Positions 51,742-61,035 of a stretch of DNA of 64,000 bases are shown here, one piece after another. The position numbers were made by a program, and so were the translations under genes. How positions within the stretch are numbered: the stretch's first letter is position 1; every line of letters starts with the position of its first letter. This stretch comes from Colwellia ponticola. Its GTDB lineage: Bacteria; Pseudomonadota; Gammaproteobacteria; Enterobacterales; Alteromonadaceae. A model generated the notes under the pieces. The model was not told the DNA's origin, searched no databases, and was given only the letters and a program-made list of their open reading frames with translations. Location of the stretch: NCBI RefSeq assembly GCF_005885605.1, contig NZ_SZVP01000002.1:310001-374000 (forward strand), read 5' to 3'.

Positions 51742-53349
51742 CTACAGTTTGAATTTTGATAACTGAGTATTTAATTCGTAAGATAGTGACAATAAATTCT
51801 CGCTGATGGTTTTACCTCGTAGTGCATCATCACTGGCTTTTTCAGCGACATTACTGATATTGACCACATTAACATTAATTTCATCAGCGGCTATGTTTTG
51901 CTGCATTGCTGCATCAGAGATTTGACAGTTAAGATCGTCTAACTCGCGAATTTGACCACTAATGTCGGTTAATAAGTCAGCAACATTAGACACGTCTTCT
52001 GCTTTTTCACTGGCTTGCTGGCTAACAATATTCATTGACTCCACAGCACCTTTTGCACCTACTTGTAAACGGCTCATAGTGGCGTGTATTTCTTCAATAG
52101 ATTCACGGGTACGGGTGGCTAATGAACGTACTTCATCGGCTACTACCGCAAAGCCTCGGCCCTGTTCACCGGCTCTTGCTGCTTCTATCGCGGCATTTAG
52201 CGCTAACAAGTTGGTTTGTTCAGCAATGGCGGTAATCACTTCTAATACGCTACTGACTTCATTAGTTTTATCGCTTAAGTCGGTGATCATCGCGGTGTTT
52301 TCAATGACCTTATCTCTTAGATCATTAATGCCAATTCTTGCTTGTTCTACTAACACTAAACCTTGTGAAGTTCTTTCATTAGCAGAGACCGACTTATCAG
52401 CTGCACTTTGGGTATTTTGTTGTACTTCATTAGCTGAAGCATCTAACTCGTTAATGGCGGCAGCGACCGAGTCAGTACCATTTTTCTGCTCTAATACGGC
52501 TTGCAGTGTTAGCGTAGATATATCATCTACTTCTTTAGCTGATTCTGTTAATTGACTACTTGCTTGAGCTATGGACATAAAGCTCATTTTAAATTTATTC
52601 ATCATTTCATTAAGCGCTATGCTTACCGAGCCTAATTCATCGCGATGAGTGACTTCCATTTCTTTTTTCAAATCAAGATCTTGTGCCGCACTTTTAATAG
52701 TACTACTTAGTAACTTTAAACGATTAAAAATAAGTTTCTTTAAGATAAGGCTTAACAGGATAAAGCTGACCAAGGTGATGATCAGTTGCAAAATTGCCGC
52801 ATGAGTAATAGAGCTGGTAATTTCTTTATTTACCGTTGATAAGTCGTAGGTCAGTTTTACTGCGCCTAATATTTCATTTTCACTGACCTGATGACAGGTT
52901 AAGCAGTTAGTGCCTCGATAATCTTCACTGGCTCTAATGGGGATAATAAAGCTCATCATTGATTTACCATCGAGGGTAAATTTTTCAAATGCTTTCGTCC
53001 CTGTTAGACCTGCTTCTTCAAAGCTGTTTTTTGCTTTTTGATCGGCAAAACCTTCACCAAAAACATTAATAATTGCTTGGCTGCGTAATATTCTTGCTTC
53101 TACTAGATCGTCTTGGCTAAGAATTTTCTTTTGAATTAGCTGTCTATTAGCCATAGTGCCGGTAAGCATCATAGTATTAACAGAGTCAAAATAAGTCAGT
53201 GCTAAGTTTTCAAGGTTACGCTCAATAAAGTGCTCTGCTAAATCTTTCTCGTCATGATAAAAAACGAAAACGGTGGTGCTTAAAAATACGACCCCAATCA
53301 AGGTAAGAGCGAGGTGTATTTTTTTAGCTAATGACACATTTTTTAACAT
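51742..53349 (-). CDS. Methyl-accepting chemotaxis protein with a haem-binding CxxCH sensor
   Basis: A 535-residue chemoreceptor. A membrane helix at about 12-30 is followed by a periplasmic domain to about 180, a second helix at about 184-206, a HAMP-like region (LKLLSSTIKSAAQDLDL) and a long coiled coil. The signalling hairpin ITAIAEQTNLLALNAAIEAARAGEQGRGFAVVADEVRSLA (in parts) is the usual MCP tip. The periplasmic part contains CLTCH (149-153), a c-type haem motif, in a Tll0287/DUF3365-like setting. It probably senses redox or a gas through haem. No other chemotaxis gene is near. Confidence 0.93.
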   Translation of the reverse strand: MLKNVSLAKKIHLALTLIGVVFLSTTVFVFYHDEKDLAEHFIERNLENLALTYFDSVNTMMLTGTMANRQLIQKKILSQDDLVEARILRSQAIINVFGEGFADQKAKNSFEEAGLTGTKAFEKFTLDGKSMMSFIIPIRASEDYRGTNCLTCHQVSENEILGAVKLTYDLSTVNKEITSSITHAAILQLIITLVSFILLSLILKKLIFNRLKLLSSTIKSAAQDLDLKKEMEVTHRDELGSVSIALNEMMNKFKMSFMSIAQASSQLTESAKEVDDISTLTLQAVLEQKNGTDSVAAAINELDASANEVQQNTQSAADKSVSANERTSQGLVLVEQARIGINDLRDKVIENTAMITDLSDKTNEVSSVLEVITAIAEQTNLLALNAAIEAARAGEQGRGFAVVADEVRSLATRTRESIEEIHATMSRLQVGAKGAVESMNIVSQQASEKAEDVSNVADLLTDISGQIRELDDLNCQISDAAMQQNIAADEINVNVVNISNVAEKASDDALRGKTISENLLSLSYELNTQLSKFKL

Positions 53350-53615
53350 ATTGACCTTTCCTAATATAACAATAAATATTTTCTAAGCTCCTGCGCATCA
53401 ATGCAATGGTACTTAGCTATAAAATATAAACATAACCGTTAGTTAGCGAGTTATGAATTGATGTAACAAACGACTCTAACATATAACGTTAACTTACTTT
53501 ACTCAAGAGTCTGTGACAGTTAATAAAAAATAAATGCTATTTTCCTTTTTATATAAAAAAATGGTATATCTAAACAATATCTTGATCTACATTGCAAATA
53601 ATAAGTGAGAAAAAC

Positions 53616-54461
53616 ATGAAATCATTTAATGGCACGGGTAATTATATTGCCTCTAAAGCCCTACAACTTGCCGTAAACGCTGCCATCACACTAGAGCGAC
53701 CTTTGTTGATTAAAGGTGAGCCAGGTACGGGTAAGACTATGTTGGCTGAAGAATTAGCGATAAGTTTGGGCACCGAATTAATTCCGTGGCATATAAAATC
53801 AACCACTAAAGCTCAACAAGGATTATATGAATATGATGCGGTGTCACGTCTTAGAGATAGCCAGTTAGGTGATGCAAAAGTGCATGATATTAGTAACTAT
53901 ATTGTAAAAGGGAAACTGTGGCATGCCTTTGAGGCAGATCAAAGACCGGTGTTATTAATTGATGAAATTGATAAAGCGGATATTGAATTTCCAAATGACC
54001 TGTTATTAGAATTAGACAAAATGGAATTTTTTGTTTATGAAACGCAAGAGAAAGTAGTCGCTAAGCAAAGACCTATTATTATTATTACCTCAAACAATGA
54101 AAAAGAGTTGCCAGACGCCTTTTTACGTCGTTGTTTCTTCCACTATATTAGTTTTCCTGAAGCACAAGAGATGAAAGCCATTGTTGATGTTCATTTTCCT
54201 AATATTAAACAAAGGTTGCTTGATGAAGCGTTAGCCTTATTTTTTGATCTGCGCGAGATGCCAGGCCTTAAGAAAAAACCATCGACTTCAGAACTGATTG
54301 ACTGGTTAAAATTATTACTCGCTGAAGATATTGATATTGACGTGTTACGCGAAACCCGCACTAAAAAAGTGATACCACCATTACATGGCGCTTTATTGAA
54401 AAATGAGCAAGATGTACATTTGTTTGAAAAACTCGCTTTTATGCATCGTTCACACCGATAA
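53616..54461 (+). CDS. MoxR-type AAA ATPase
   Basis: A 281-residue AAA ATPase with Walker A LIKGEPGTGKTMLAEELA, Walker B VLLIDEIDKAD and a sensor region IIITSNNEKELPDAFLRRC. The start ATG is used because GTGAGA lies five bases before it; an in-frame TTG upstream is less likely. It lies 25 bases before a VWA/CoxE-like gene, the usual partner, and the pair probably acts as a chaperone for metal-cofactor or complex assembly. The client is unknown. Confidence 0.92.
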   Translation: MKSFNGTGNYIASKALQLAVNAAITLERPLLIKGEPGTGKTMLAEELAISLGTELIPWHIKSTTKAQQGLYEYDAVSRLRDSQLGDAKVHDISNYIVKGKLWHAFEADQRPVLLIDEIDKADIEFPNDLLLELDKMEFFVYETQEKVVAKQRPIIIITSNNEKELPDAFLRRCFFHYISFPEAQEMKAIVDVHFPNIKQRLLDEALALFFDLREMPGLKKKPSTSELIDWLKLLLAEDIDIDVLRETRTKKVIPPLHGALLKNEQDVHLFEKLAFMHRSHR

Positions 54462-54486
54462 ATAACATCATTAGAGGTTATAACAG

Positions 54487-55659
54487 ATGTTAATTGATTT
54501 TTTTTGCAAAGTACGAGACTACAAGGTGCCTTGTACTATACGTGAGTTATTAGATTTAATTCGCGTATTAGAGCAGCATGTTGTGTTTGCCAATATTGAC
54601 GACTTTTATATTGTTAGTCGTGCGGTACTGGTAAAAGATGAAAGTTATTTTGATAAGTTTGACCGCGCTTTTGCCGATTATTTTAAAGGTGTGTCAACCA
54701 TTGAGCTTGATTTATCAGCAATACCAGAAGATTGGCTCAAGAAACATTTTGAAAAAATGCTTTCAGCGGAAGAAAAAGAAAAAATTGCCGCGTTAGGTGG
54801 TTTAGACAAGTTAATGGAAACTTTGGCTGAACGGTTAAAAGAGCAAGAAAAACGCCATGAAGGCGGCAATAAATGGATAGGCACTGGCGGTACCTCACCT
54901 TTTGGCGCTAATGGTTATAATCCTGAAGGAATAAGAATTGGCCAAGAAAATTCTCGTCATCGCCAAGCGGTAAAAGTATGGGATAAGCGCGAGTTTAGAA
55001 ATTTAGATGATAATGTTGAAATTGGTACCCGTAATATTAAAGTCGCTTTGCGAAAATTACGTAAGTTTGCCCGCAGTGGCGCCAGTGATGTATTAGCACT
55101 AGACGATACTATTGCCGCGACTGCCCGTAATGCTGGTTATCTTGATATTAAGATGAAACCTGAGCGTCATAATGCCATTAAGGTATTGATGTTTTTTGAT
55201 GTTGGCGGCTCAATGGATGATCATATTCGCGTTTGTGAGCAATTATTTTCAGCTGTTCACACCGAGTTTAAGCATTTAGAGTTTTTTTATTTTCATAATT
55301 GTATTTATGAGCAGGTATGGCGAGACAATAACCGCCGTAATAGTGAACCGGTTGATATACAAAAAGTTATTCATACTTATGGTAGTGATTATAAAGTAAT
55401 ATTTATTGGCGATGCCACTATGGGACCTTATGAAATCACTTACCCTGGTGGCAGTGTTGAGCACTGGAATGAAGAGCCTGGCAGTGTTTGGATGAAAAGG
55501 CTGTTATCGCACTTTGATAAATGCATTTGGCTAAACCCACAGCAAGAAAGCGATTGGCGCTATTATGCCTCTATTGATATTATGAAAAATATTATGACGA
55601 ACAAGATGTATCCGTTGACACTTGAGGGCTTAACTCAGGGAATAAAAACGCTGTTATAA
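54487..55659 (+). CDS. CoxE-like VWA-domain protein
   Basis: A 390-residue partner of the MoxR ATPase. The C-terminal VWA domain (from about residue 230) has the metal-site segment VLMFFDVGGSMDDHIRVCEQ, where the usual DxSxS becomes DVGGS, as is common in this group. The N-terminal part is a helical CoxE region with KVRDYKVPCTIRELLDLI at its start and the glycine-rich WIGTGGTSPFGANGYNPEG at about 130-150. No carbon monoxide dehydrogenase or similar target gene is nearby, so the substrate complex is unknown. Confidence 0.9.
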   Translation: MLIDFFCKVRDYKVPCTIRELLDLIRVLEQHVVFANIDDFYIVSRAVLVKDESYFDKFDRAFADYFKGVSTIELDLSAIPEDWLKKHFEKMLSAEEKEKIAALGGLDKLMETLAERLKEQEKRHEGGNKWIGTGGTSPFGANGYNPEGIRIGQENSRHRQAVKVWDKREFRNLDDNVEIGTRNIKVALRKLRKFARSGASDVLALDDTIAATARNAGYLDIKMKPERHNAIKVLMFFDVGGSMDDHIRVCEQLFSAVHTEFKHLEFFYFHNCIYEQVWRDNNRRNSEPVDIQKVIHTYGSDYKVIFIGDATMGPYEITYPGGSVEHWNEEPGSVWMKRLLSHFDKCIWLNPQQESDWRYYASIDIMKNIMTNKMYPLTLEGLTQGIKTLL

Positions 55660-55762
55660 CGTTGCCATTACCCTGACTTTTGAGTAGGGTAACTATAGCG
55701 TTACTTTTAAGTAAGTTATCATTTTATAACTGCATAATAGATGTTTTGATGAGGAGATTTTA

Positions 55763-56701
55763 ATGGAAGCAATTAAACGAATTTTAGTGGTGATGGACTC
55801 TAGCACTGATCATCAAGCATCATTAGTGCAAGCAATTAATATTGCCGAGAAAACCTCTGCCACGTTGGAGCTTTTTTTAGTCGCTTATCATAGTGATTTT
55901 GTCAGTCATTGGAGTTTTAGCCAAGCGCAGTTAGCTGCTTTACAAGAAGAATATATTGCTTCTAAAAGGCGTTGGTTAGAAAGTTATTTACCAGAAATAA
56001 AAGCACAAGATATTGTGGTTAAGATTGATGTGGTTTGGCATTCTGATGTGAGTTGCGCAATATTAGCTAAAATAGCGAGTAATGATTTTTCTATGGTTAT
56101 TAAATCGACCAAAAAAGATTCGACCATTAATAAAATATTTTTTACTCCCAGTGATTGGCAGTTGCTTGAGCATTGCTCTATTCCTTTATTACTGACTAAA
56201 AATATTAAGCAGCACTCATATTATAATATTATGGCGGCCGTTGAACCTGATAAAGTGGATGATAATGGTGAAAAGTTAGATATTAAGGTATTACAAGAAG
56301 GCGTAGCAATGGCAGAATTATTTGATGCTAGCGCGCACGTTTGTCATTGCTTTCAACCTATTGGCATAGAATTATGGCAAGGCATGAGTTCAATTGGCAT
56401 GAGCTCGGTAGGCATGAATTATAGCTTAGTTAACGGTGATTTTAATGACTACAAAGACGCAATAAAAAACCACCATAAAGAGGCCTTTAATGAGTTACTT
56501 AGTGGCTTTGACTTTGAAGAAGACTTAACGCACCTAGTCATAGGAACAGCAGAAGATAAGTTACCAGAGTTGGTAAAAGAGCATGATATAGACTTATTAG
56601 TAATGGGAATGAGTAATAATGGTAAGTTTATTGGCAATACCATTGAAAATATACTCGATAATGTTAAGTGTGATGTGTTATCTATTAAACACGATAGCTA
56701 G
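55763..56701 (+). CDS. Tandem universal stress protein (UspE-like)
   Basis: A 312-residue protein with two Usp domains: the first begins IKRILVVMDSSTDHQASL and ends with LLLTKN (about 5-150), the second begins IMAAVEPDK (about 155) and ends with LVMGMSNNGKFIGNTIENILDNVKCDVLSIK, in parts. The second domain has the ATP-binding glycine pattern GMSNNG. Its length and layout are those of UspE. AGGAGA lies six bases before the ATG. It stands alone after the VWA gene and is probably induced in stress or stationary phase. Confidence 0.9.
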   Translation: MEAIKRILVVMDSSTDHQASLVQAINIAEKTSATLELFLVAYHSDFVSHWSFSQAQLAALQEEYIASKRRWLESYLPEIKAQDIVVKIDVVWHSDVSCAILAKIASNDFSMVIKSTKKDSTINKIFFTPSDWQLLEHCSIPLLLTKNIKQHSYYNIMAAVEPDKVDDNGEKLDIKVLQEGVAMAELFDASAHVCHCFQPIGIELWQGMSSIGMSSVGMNYSLVNGDFNDYKDAIKNHHKEAFNELLSGFDFEEDLTHLVIGTAEDKLPELVKEHDIDLLVMGMSNNGKFIGNTIENILDNVKCDVLSIKHDS

Positions 56702-56953
56702 GGCCTGTTGTCTAGTAGGGGGAGCCCAGCAGAAAGCCTGATTCACACTATTTTCACTTTATTATTAGATAAGTGTTTACTTCTACTATGAAGCTAGGTA
56801 TATTGTCGTCGTTAACTTGTTAGTAGGTACTAATAAAGTATTAACTCAGTAGGTTAACGTTCATCCCCAGTGATTTTTTCGTGTTTTGTCTTTCCCTTTC
56901 ACAGTCAGCCAATACCCTATATAAAAAGTTATTTATTTAAAGCTTTTTACTGC
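56702..56953. other. Gap upstream of a small gene
   Basis: About 250 bases of AT-rich sequence with no recognised open frame. It probably holds the promoter of the small gene at 57061. The first part carries GGGGGAGCCC, which may form a weak hairpin. Confidence 0.35.
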
Positions 56954-56985
56954 ATGAAATCTCGAGTAGTTCTCGACCATTTCAT
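56954..56985 (+). promoter_or_regulatory. Stem-loop in the leader of the 55-codon gene
   Basis: ATGAAAT pairs with ATTTCAT, enclosing TCGAG with CTCGA and a five-base loop. The hairpin is about 75 bases upstream of the small gene's start, inside a long AT-rich leader. It may regulate the mRNA; function is inferred. Confidence 0.45.
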
Positions 56986-57060
56986 AGTATTATTACCATA
57001 TGTATATGCAGTTACCGGCTTTTTAATATCGTGTTTGTACGCGATTAAAGGAGTTATATT

Positions 57061-57228
57061 ATGTCTTATACTTATCAAGGTAAGGTTTACGCTATTAAAG
57101 CACCTGTAAAATCTATTTCAATCAACAAATTAAATGTTGTTGTTAAAGATCAAACTGGTTCAAAATTGTTTAAATTTACCCAATTGAATGAGTCTAAAGA
57201 TTTTCTAGCTATGTTATATCAAGCATAA
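57061..57228 (+). CDS. Small unrecognised protein (55 residues)
   Basis: An ATG frame with a strong AAAGGAG site eight bases before it encodes a basic 55-residue protein starting MSYTYQGKVYAIKAPVKSIS, with alternating strand-like pattern NKLNVVVKDQTG and a C-terminal helix ending FLAMLYQA. There is no signal peptide or membrane segment. Two terminators follow. The good translation start, leader hairpin and terminators support a real gene. I do not recognise a family. Confidence 0.7.
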   Translation: MSYTYQGKVYAIKAPVKSISINKLNVVVKDQTGSKLFKFTQLNESKDFLAMLYQA

Positions 57229-57243
57229 CAAGCCAGAAATCAT

Positions 57244-57266
57244 AACCGCGAGTTTTACTCGCGGTT
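57244..57266 (+). terminator. Hairpin after the small gene
   Basis: AACCGCGAGT pairs with ACTCGCGGTT around a short loop of TTT. It lies 16 bases after the small gene's stop. No T-run follows immediately, but a second hairpin with T-runs lies next to it. Confidence 0.65.
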
Positions 57267-57270
57267 AAAC

Positions 57271-57310
57271 AAAAAACCAGAATATCCTTAATAAGGAGTT
57301 CTGGTTTTTT
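57271..57310. terminator. Strong bidirectional terminator
   Basis: AAAAAACCAGAA pairs with TTCTGGTTTTTT and an inner TATCCTTA/TAAGGA stem extends it. A- and T-runs at both ends make it active on both strands, so it ends the small gene and can also face the minus-strand gene that ends at 57408. Confidence 0.85.
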
Positions 57311-57407
57311 AGTTTTTAAAGCCGTTGTTATCCCAATTTTTCTAAGCAAGTGATCACTTTTTTATACGAAATGGTATTAAACGTAATCTACTTTGTCACT
57401 GTACCTA

Positions 57408-57602
57408 TCACTCTACTTTAGTTAGGGTCACTTCTAGGTATTTGCTATTTCCCGCATACCATTTTTGTACATAAATAGATCCTAAAATAGGCGGCATACC
57501 GTCTTTAGGCACTTCTTTATAGCGCACACTATTTTTATTTTCTTTTTCAAGTTCGAAGGTAACTTTGGTATTAACCTGAGTACTCTTTTCAGTGTCTGAC
57601 AT
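57408..57602 (-). CDS. Small hypothetical protein (64 residues)
   Basis: A 64-residue soluble protein with charged N-terminus and two probable beta segments: TKVTFELEKENKNSVRY and GSIYVQKWYAGNSKYLEVTLTKV. The conserved-looking PKDGMPPILGSIYVQKW suggests a small beta-rich fold. A GGAA motif lies before its ATG. I do not recognise a named family. It stands alone between a terminator and the YgjP-like gene on the same strand. Confidence 0.6.
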   Translation of the reverse strand: MSDTEKSTQVNTKVTFELEKENKNSVRYKEVPKDGMPPILGSIYVQKWYAGNSKYLEVTLTKVE

Positions 57603-57715
57603 CTTAATATTCCATGTGTAATGATTGGCGTTTATGTTTTTGGTTTGCTGATTTATTTATTAACACTACAAGGAGCTAGCTTATTAGATAATGGAGGATC
57701 ACATTGTACTAACAA

Positions 57716-58225
57716 CTAGTTATAAATTGGGCCAACTAACGCTAATTGGGTCAGGTAAATCCGTAAATCTAGTTCTAACTGGTGATAATCAGGCAACATG
57801 CTTTGGCATAATTTATAAAACGCTTTGTTATGTTCTTTTTCTTTTAAATGGGCCAATTCATGGACTACTATCATGGCTAGAAATGCTTCAGGGGATTTTT
57901 TAAATAAACTACCAATGCGAATTTCATGCTTACTTTTAAGTTTATTGCCCTGTACGCGAGAAACATAAGTGTGTAAGCCTAAAGCATTATTAATAACATG
58001 AATTTTATCGTCATACTTTATTTGACTTAACGGCGCTGATTTTTTTAAATATTGATTCTTCAGTGACATAACATAACCACGTAAAGCTTTGTCGCTAGTG
58101 ATTTCGTGAGTACTTGGATATTTTTTTAACAAATACTGCGCTAAGGTTTTTTGTTCAATCATTTGCTGCACTTGTACTTGTATTTGTGCAGAATAATGAG
58201 CAATGTATTTTAACTTGGCTGACAT
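57716..58225 (-). CDS. YgjP-like metallopeptidase-domain protein
   Basis: A 169-residue protein of the M48-related YgjP/WLM group. The zinc-binding helix is VVHELAHLKEKEHNKAFY (about 115-132), with the HExxH variant HELAH and a third ligand histidine in EHN. The N-terminal half is a helical and beta region with KYPSTHEITSDKALRGYV. Relatives are annotated as predicted metal-dependent hydrolases. It is a single gene, with a terminator-free stretch to the next minus-strand gene. Substrate unknown. Confidence 0.88.
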   Translation of the reverse strand: MSAKLKYIAHYSAQIQVQVQQMIEQKTLAQYLLKKYPSTHEITSDKALRGYVMSLKNQYLKKSAPLSQIKYDDKIHVINNALGLHTYVSRVQGNKLKSKHEIRIGSLFKKSPEAFLAMIVVHELAHLKEKEHNKAFYKLCQSMLPDYHQLELDLRIYLTQLALVGPIYN

Positions 58226-58465
58226 AAATAGGGTATCAATGGTGATAGTTCATTAAATAAAATGACGTTAATTGCGCGCTATTATACTTTTTCTTTTACG
58301 TGAGTGAAGTTGTTATGTGGTTTTAATTCAGTAATTATTTTATTTATTCATCGATAGCAGTCTGTAAAAGTATTCATTATTTGATATTATAATCAGCCTT
58401 ATTTTAAGGTTGTTTATTAATCCAGCCAGCTTATTACAAACCCTACTATTACATTGAGATAATTA

Positions 58466-58726
58466 ATGAACCCGATCATTGAAACGTTAAAAGAACTAAA
58501 TATCAGCGATGAAAAAATTAATGAGTTGTTTCAGGCGCTCACCGAAAACCCTATGATGGCAATGGCTTATATTGCACAGCTTGAGATCCCACCAGAAAAA
58601 TTACAATCTATTATGAGTTTAGTGATGGCAGACCCTGGGCTTATTGAACAAGCGGTTGTTGAACTTGGTTTAGATTTTTCTAAAGTAGAAGAAGCTAAAG
58701 CGCGATTAAAAGCAGGTGATGCTTAA
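58466..58726 (+). CDS. DUF2999-family small protein
   Basis: An 86-residue helical acidic protein that I recognise as DUF2999: NPIIETLKELNISDEKINEL, then FQALTENPMMAMAYIAQLEIPPEKL. It is restricted to Alteromonadales-Vibrionales-type bacteria and has no known function. Its TAA overlaps the ATG of the HopJ gene by one base, so the two are translationally coupled. Confidence 0.85.
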   Translation: MNPIIETLKELNISDEKINELFQALTENPMMAMAYIAQLEIPPEKLQSIMSLVMADPGLIEQAVVELGLDFSKVEEAKARLKAGDA

Positions 58727-59091
58727 TGACAGCGCAAAAAACAACAAGTCACTTAACTGACTTCATTAGTCAGTTAAGTTCAGCCCCTGAAAAGGTCAGC
58801 TTTGAGCAAACGATGCAAGTGATTAGCGAACACTATCGCTATGTACCCGCAACATTTAGTAATGGTGATTTAGTTAATGAAGCAGGCACGAATGAAGGCT
58901 CATGTAAGATATTTTATTTTGCTAAGCTGAATCACTTAACTGAGCAGCAGACGTTAGTTTGTTATGGCCAGTATTTTCGTGATGTGCTAAATAACCCAAC
59001 AGGTACAGACCACGGTAATATTCGTAACTTTATGGTAAGTGGCTGGAGTAAGCTTGACTTTAATTCTGTGGCGTTAACGGCCCTTAACTAA
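58726..59091 (+). CDS. HopJ type III effector-family protein
   Basis: A 121-residue protein of the HopJ family, named after a plant-pathogen effector but common in free-living marine bacteria, with no proven role. Diagnostic segments are VISEHYRYVPATFSNGDLVNEAG, in parts, GSCKIFYFAKLN and the C-terminal YFRDVLNNPTGTDHGNIRNFM. It has no signal peptide and no type III secretion genes are near, so an effector role is unlikely here. It starts within the stop of the DUF2999 gene. Confidence 0.9.
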   Translation: MTAQKTTSHLTDFISQLSSAPEKVSFEQTMQVISEHYRYVPATFSNGDLVNEAGTNEGSCKIFYFAKLNHLTEQQTLVCYGQYFRDVLNNPTGTDHGNIRNFMVSGWSKLDFNSVALTALN

Positions 59092-59194
59092 AGTCTTTCA
59101 AGTGTTGAATTGCTTAAGGCTATTAGTCAGTTAACTATGATAGCCTTAAGTATTCATTAGCGGTATAGGCTCGTATTTGTAATGACTTAGCGAT

Positions 59195-60145
59195 TTATTT
59201 AGCAATTAATTTTGTTACTTTCATAAACGCTAACGCGGTAAATACCAGTACTGCTCCCAACATAAAGCCAACGAATAAGTTAATGAGTAACGGTGTAATC
59301 ACCACGAATAACCCCGGAAATAGTGCTACATTACCGGCAAAACTGGTAGCGGCTTCAATCGTGTGATGCAAAAATGAAACACCATGGGTAATAAGTGAAC
59401 CACCGACAAGCCACATAGCAAGGGTACCAGCAACAGCTAAAAACTTCATTAGTTTAGGTGCAAAAGCAATCATAAAGTATCCTAAAGCACGTTTTGCTGT
59501 GCCCCAAAGGCTGACAGACTTATCTTTAATAAGTAACAAGCCACCATCATCAATTTTTACAATACCGGCGACTAAACCATAAACGCCTATTGTCATTAAT
59601 ACCGCAATAAAAATTAACACTGATATTTGAGTTGTTATCGGTTTATCAGCAACAGTACCTAAGGCAATAATAATAATTTCTGCTGAGAGGATAAAATCGG
59701 TACGAATAGCCCCTTTTATTTTATCTTTTTCCATAAGGGTAATATCGATGTTTTTATCTTGAAGTGCGTTCATTCGCGCGGCATGTTGCTGTGATATTTC
59801 CTCTTTATGGGAGAGGTTATGCCATACTTTCTCAAAGCCTTCATAACATAAATAAGCACCACCGAGCATGAGTAACGGCATGATGAGCATAGGTAAAAAG
59901 TAACTGAGTAATAACGCAATAGGCACTAAAATAGCTTTGTTAAGCATAGAGCCTTTAAATACCGCCCAAACAACGGGTAACTCTCGGTCTGCTTTTATCC
60001 CGCCTGAGAGTTTTTCGGCATTTACCGCTAAATCATCACCTAAAACCCCGGCCGTTTTTTTAGCGGCAACTTTAGATAAAACGGCTATGTCATCGAGGAG
60101 CATAGCAATATCATCTAATAGGGTGAGTAAACTTGCACCGGCCAT
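59195..60145 (-). CDS. DUF808-family membrane protein (YedI-like)
   Basis: A 316-residue membrane protein. It begins with MAGASLLTLLDDIAMLLDDIA and VLGDDLAVNAEKLSGG, the DUF808 signature, followed by several membrane helices (for example ILVPIALLLSYFLPMLIMPLLMLGG, in parts, and FFIA-type helices towards the end). The length matches E. coli YedI. The function of the family is unknown. It lies 33 bases downstream of the exported PEBP-like gene on the same strand. Confidence 0.9.
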   Translation of the reverse strand: MAGASLLTLLDDIAMLLDDIAVLSKVAAKKTAGVLGDDLAVNAEKLSGGIKADRELPVVWAVFKGSMLNKAILVPIALLLSYFLPMLIMPLLMLGGAYLCYEGFEKVWHNLSHKEEISQQHAARMNALQDKNIDITLMEKDKIKGAIRTDFILSAEIIIIALGTVADKPITTQISVLIFIAVLMTIGVYGLVAGIVKIDDGGLLLIKDKSVSLWGTAKRALGYFMIAFAPKLMKFLAVAGTLAMWLVGGSLITHGVSFLHHTIEAATSFAGNVALFPGLFVVITPLLINLFVGFMLGAVLVFTALAFMKVTKLIAK

Positions 60146-60177
60146 ATAAATCCTTGTAAATTATCAGTCACTAGTTG

Positions 60178-60678
60178 CTAATACTTACCGAGCTCTAAGA
60201 CGGTAGATGCAATGGTTTTATTGTCTTGCATGGCTTTGATAGTGACATAATAAGCATGCCCCTTACCACCAGAGCAAGGTGGCATATAAGCGCCGGCTTT
60301 ATCCCAAGCGGGGCTTAAGTGCGGGCTAGTCATTGTAAAGTTATCAGGGAGTTCAAAGCTATGGCCAGGTACTTGCGGCACGACTATTTTATTTGTTGAA
60401 GTCGGTAATGCTAAACGTATTATGCCGTGTCCGCCATTATCCATTTTTTTATAATCACGATCACTATATTCAAATGATAAGGCATTGGTATTTTTAGGAA
60501 TATTGGTTATAAGCAACTCAGGTGTTGACGGGTTTACGCCACCAAATTTCAAGCATTGTTGTCCTTGTGGTATATGATTACCTTCCCATTTTGCATTAGA
60601 AAACTGAGCATCTATTGCAAAAGCGCGGCTGCTAATCAGTAATGTAACCAGTGATACGATAATAAATTTACGTTTCAT
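60178..60678 (-). CDS. Exported YbhB/PEBP-like protein
   Basis: A 166-residue protein with a signal peptide (residues 1-21, ending SRAFA) and a PEBP (Raf kinase inhibitor-like) fold, suggested by FSNAKWEGNHIPQGQQCLKFGG, in parts, LLITNIPKNTNALSFEYSD and the C-terminal GGKGHAYYVTIKAM. The family binds small anions or phospholipid heads; the bacterial role is unknown. It differs from the classic DPDAP pattern (here YSDRDY), so the call is at family level. It precedes the DUF808 gene and may share its transcript. Confidence 0.75.
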   Translation of the reverse strand: MKRKFIIVSLVTLLISSRAFAIDAQFSNAKWEGNHIPQGQQCLKFGGVNPSTPELLITNIPKNTNALSFEYSDRDYKKMDNGGHGIIRLALPTSTNKIVVPQVPGHSFELPDNFTMTSPHLSPAWDKAGAYMPPCSGGKGHAYYVTIKAMQDNKTIASTVLELGKY

Positions 60679-61035
60679 GTTTGTTAACTCCCTATTGATG
60701 TATTTATTAACTGATGTAAAAGTAGGTGATATATTTTATAAATAATAGGATAAAATTAAACCTCATCTCTAGGCGCTGTTGAACTGTCGAGATTATATCT
60801 GTTTGCCTTTTATATCATAGCGAGTCAAACGAGAGTAGGGCTTTAATCACGCCCAATAGCATGTAGCTTATGTCGACCATGCTATATTTCTTGTCCTGAA
60901 TACCCCAACAAAAGCAAAAAAGTAACCTTTAAACACCAACCGATCCGGATAAACTAGGCAATTTAATACGCGTTAAGTAAATCACGGGATTATTTTACTG
61001 TATGATGTCGACATTTTTAAGGAGACTAAAAAACT
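60679..61035. other. Divergent gap between PEBP-like and MFS genes
   Basis: About 355 bases with no open frame of note. It should hold two divergent promoters. I saw no known riboswitch, repeat or RNA gene in it. Confidence 0.4.

Noticed and set aside
58726..59091. True type III secreted effector
   Set aside because: The HopJ family name comes from a plant pathogen. There is no secretion system nearby and the family is common in free-living marine bacteria.
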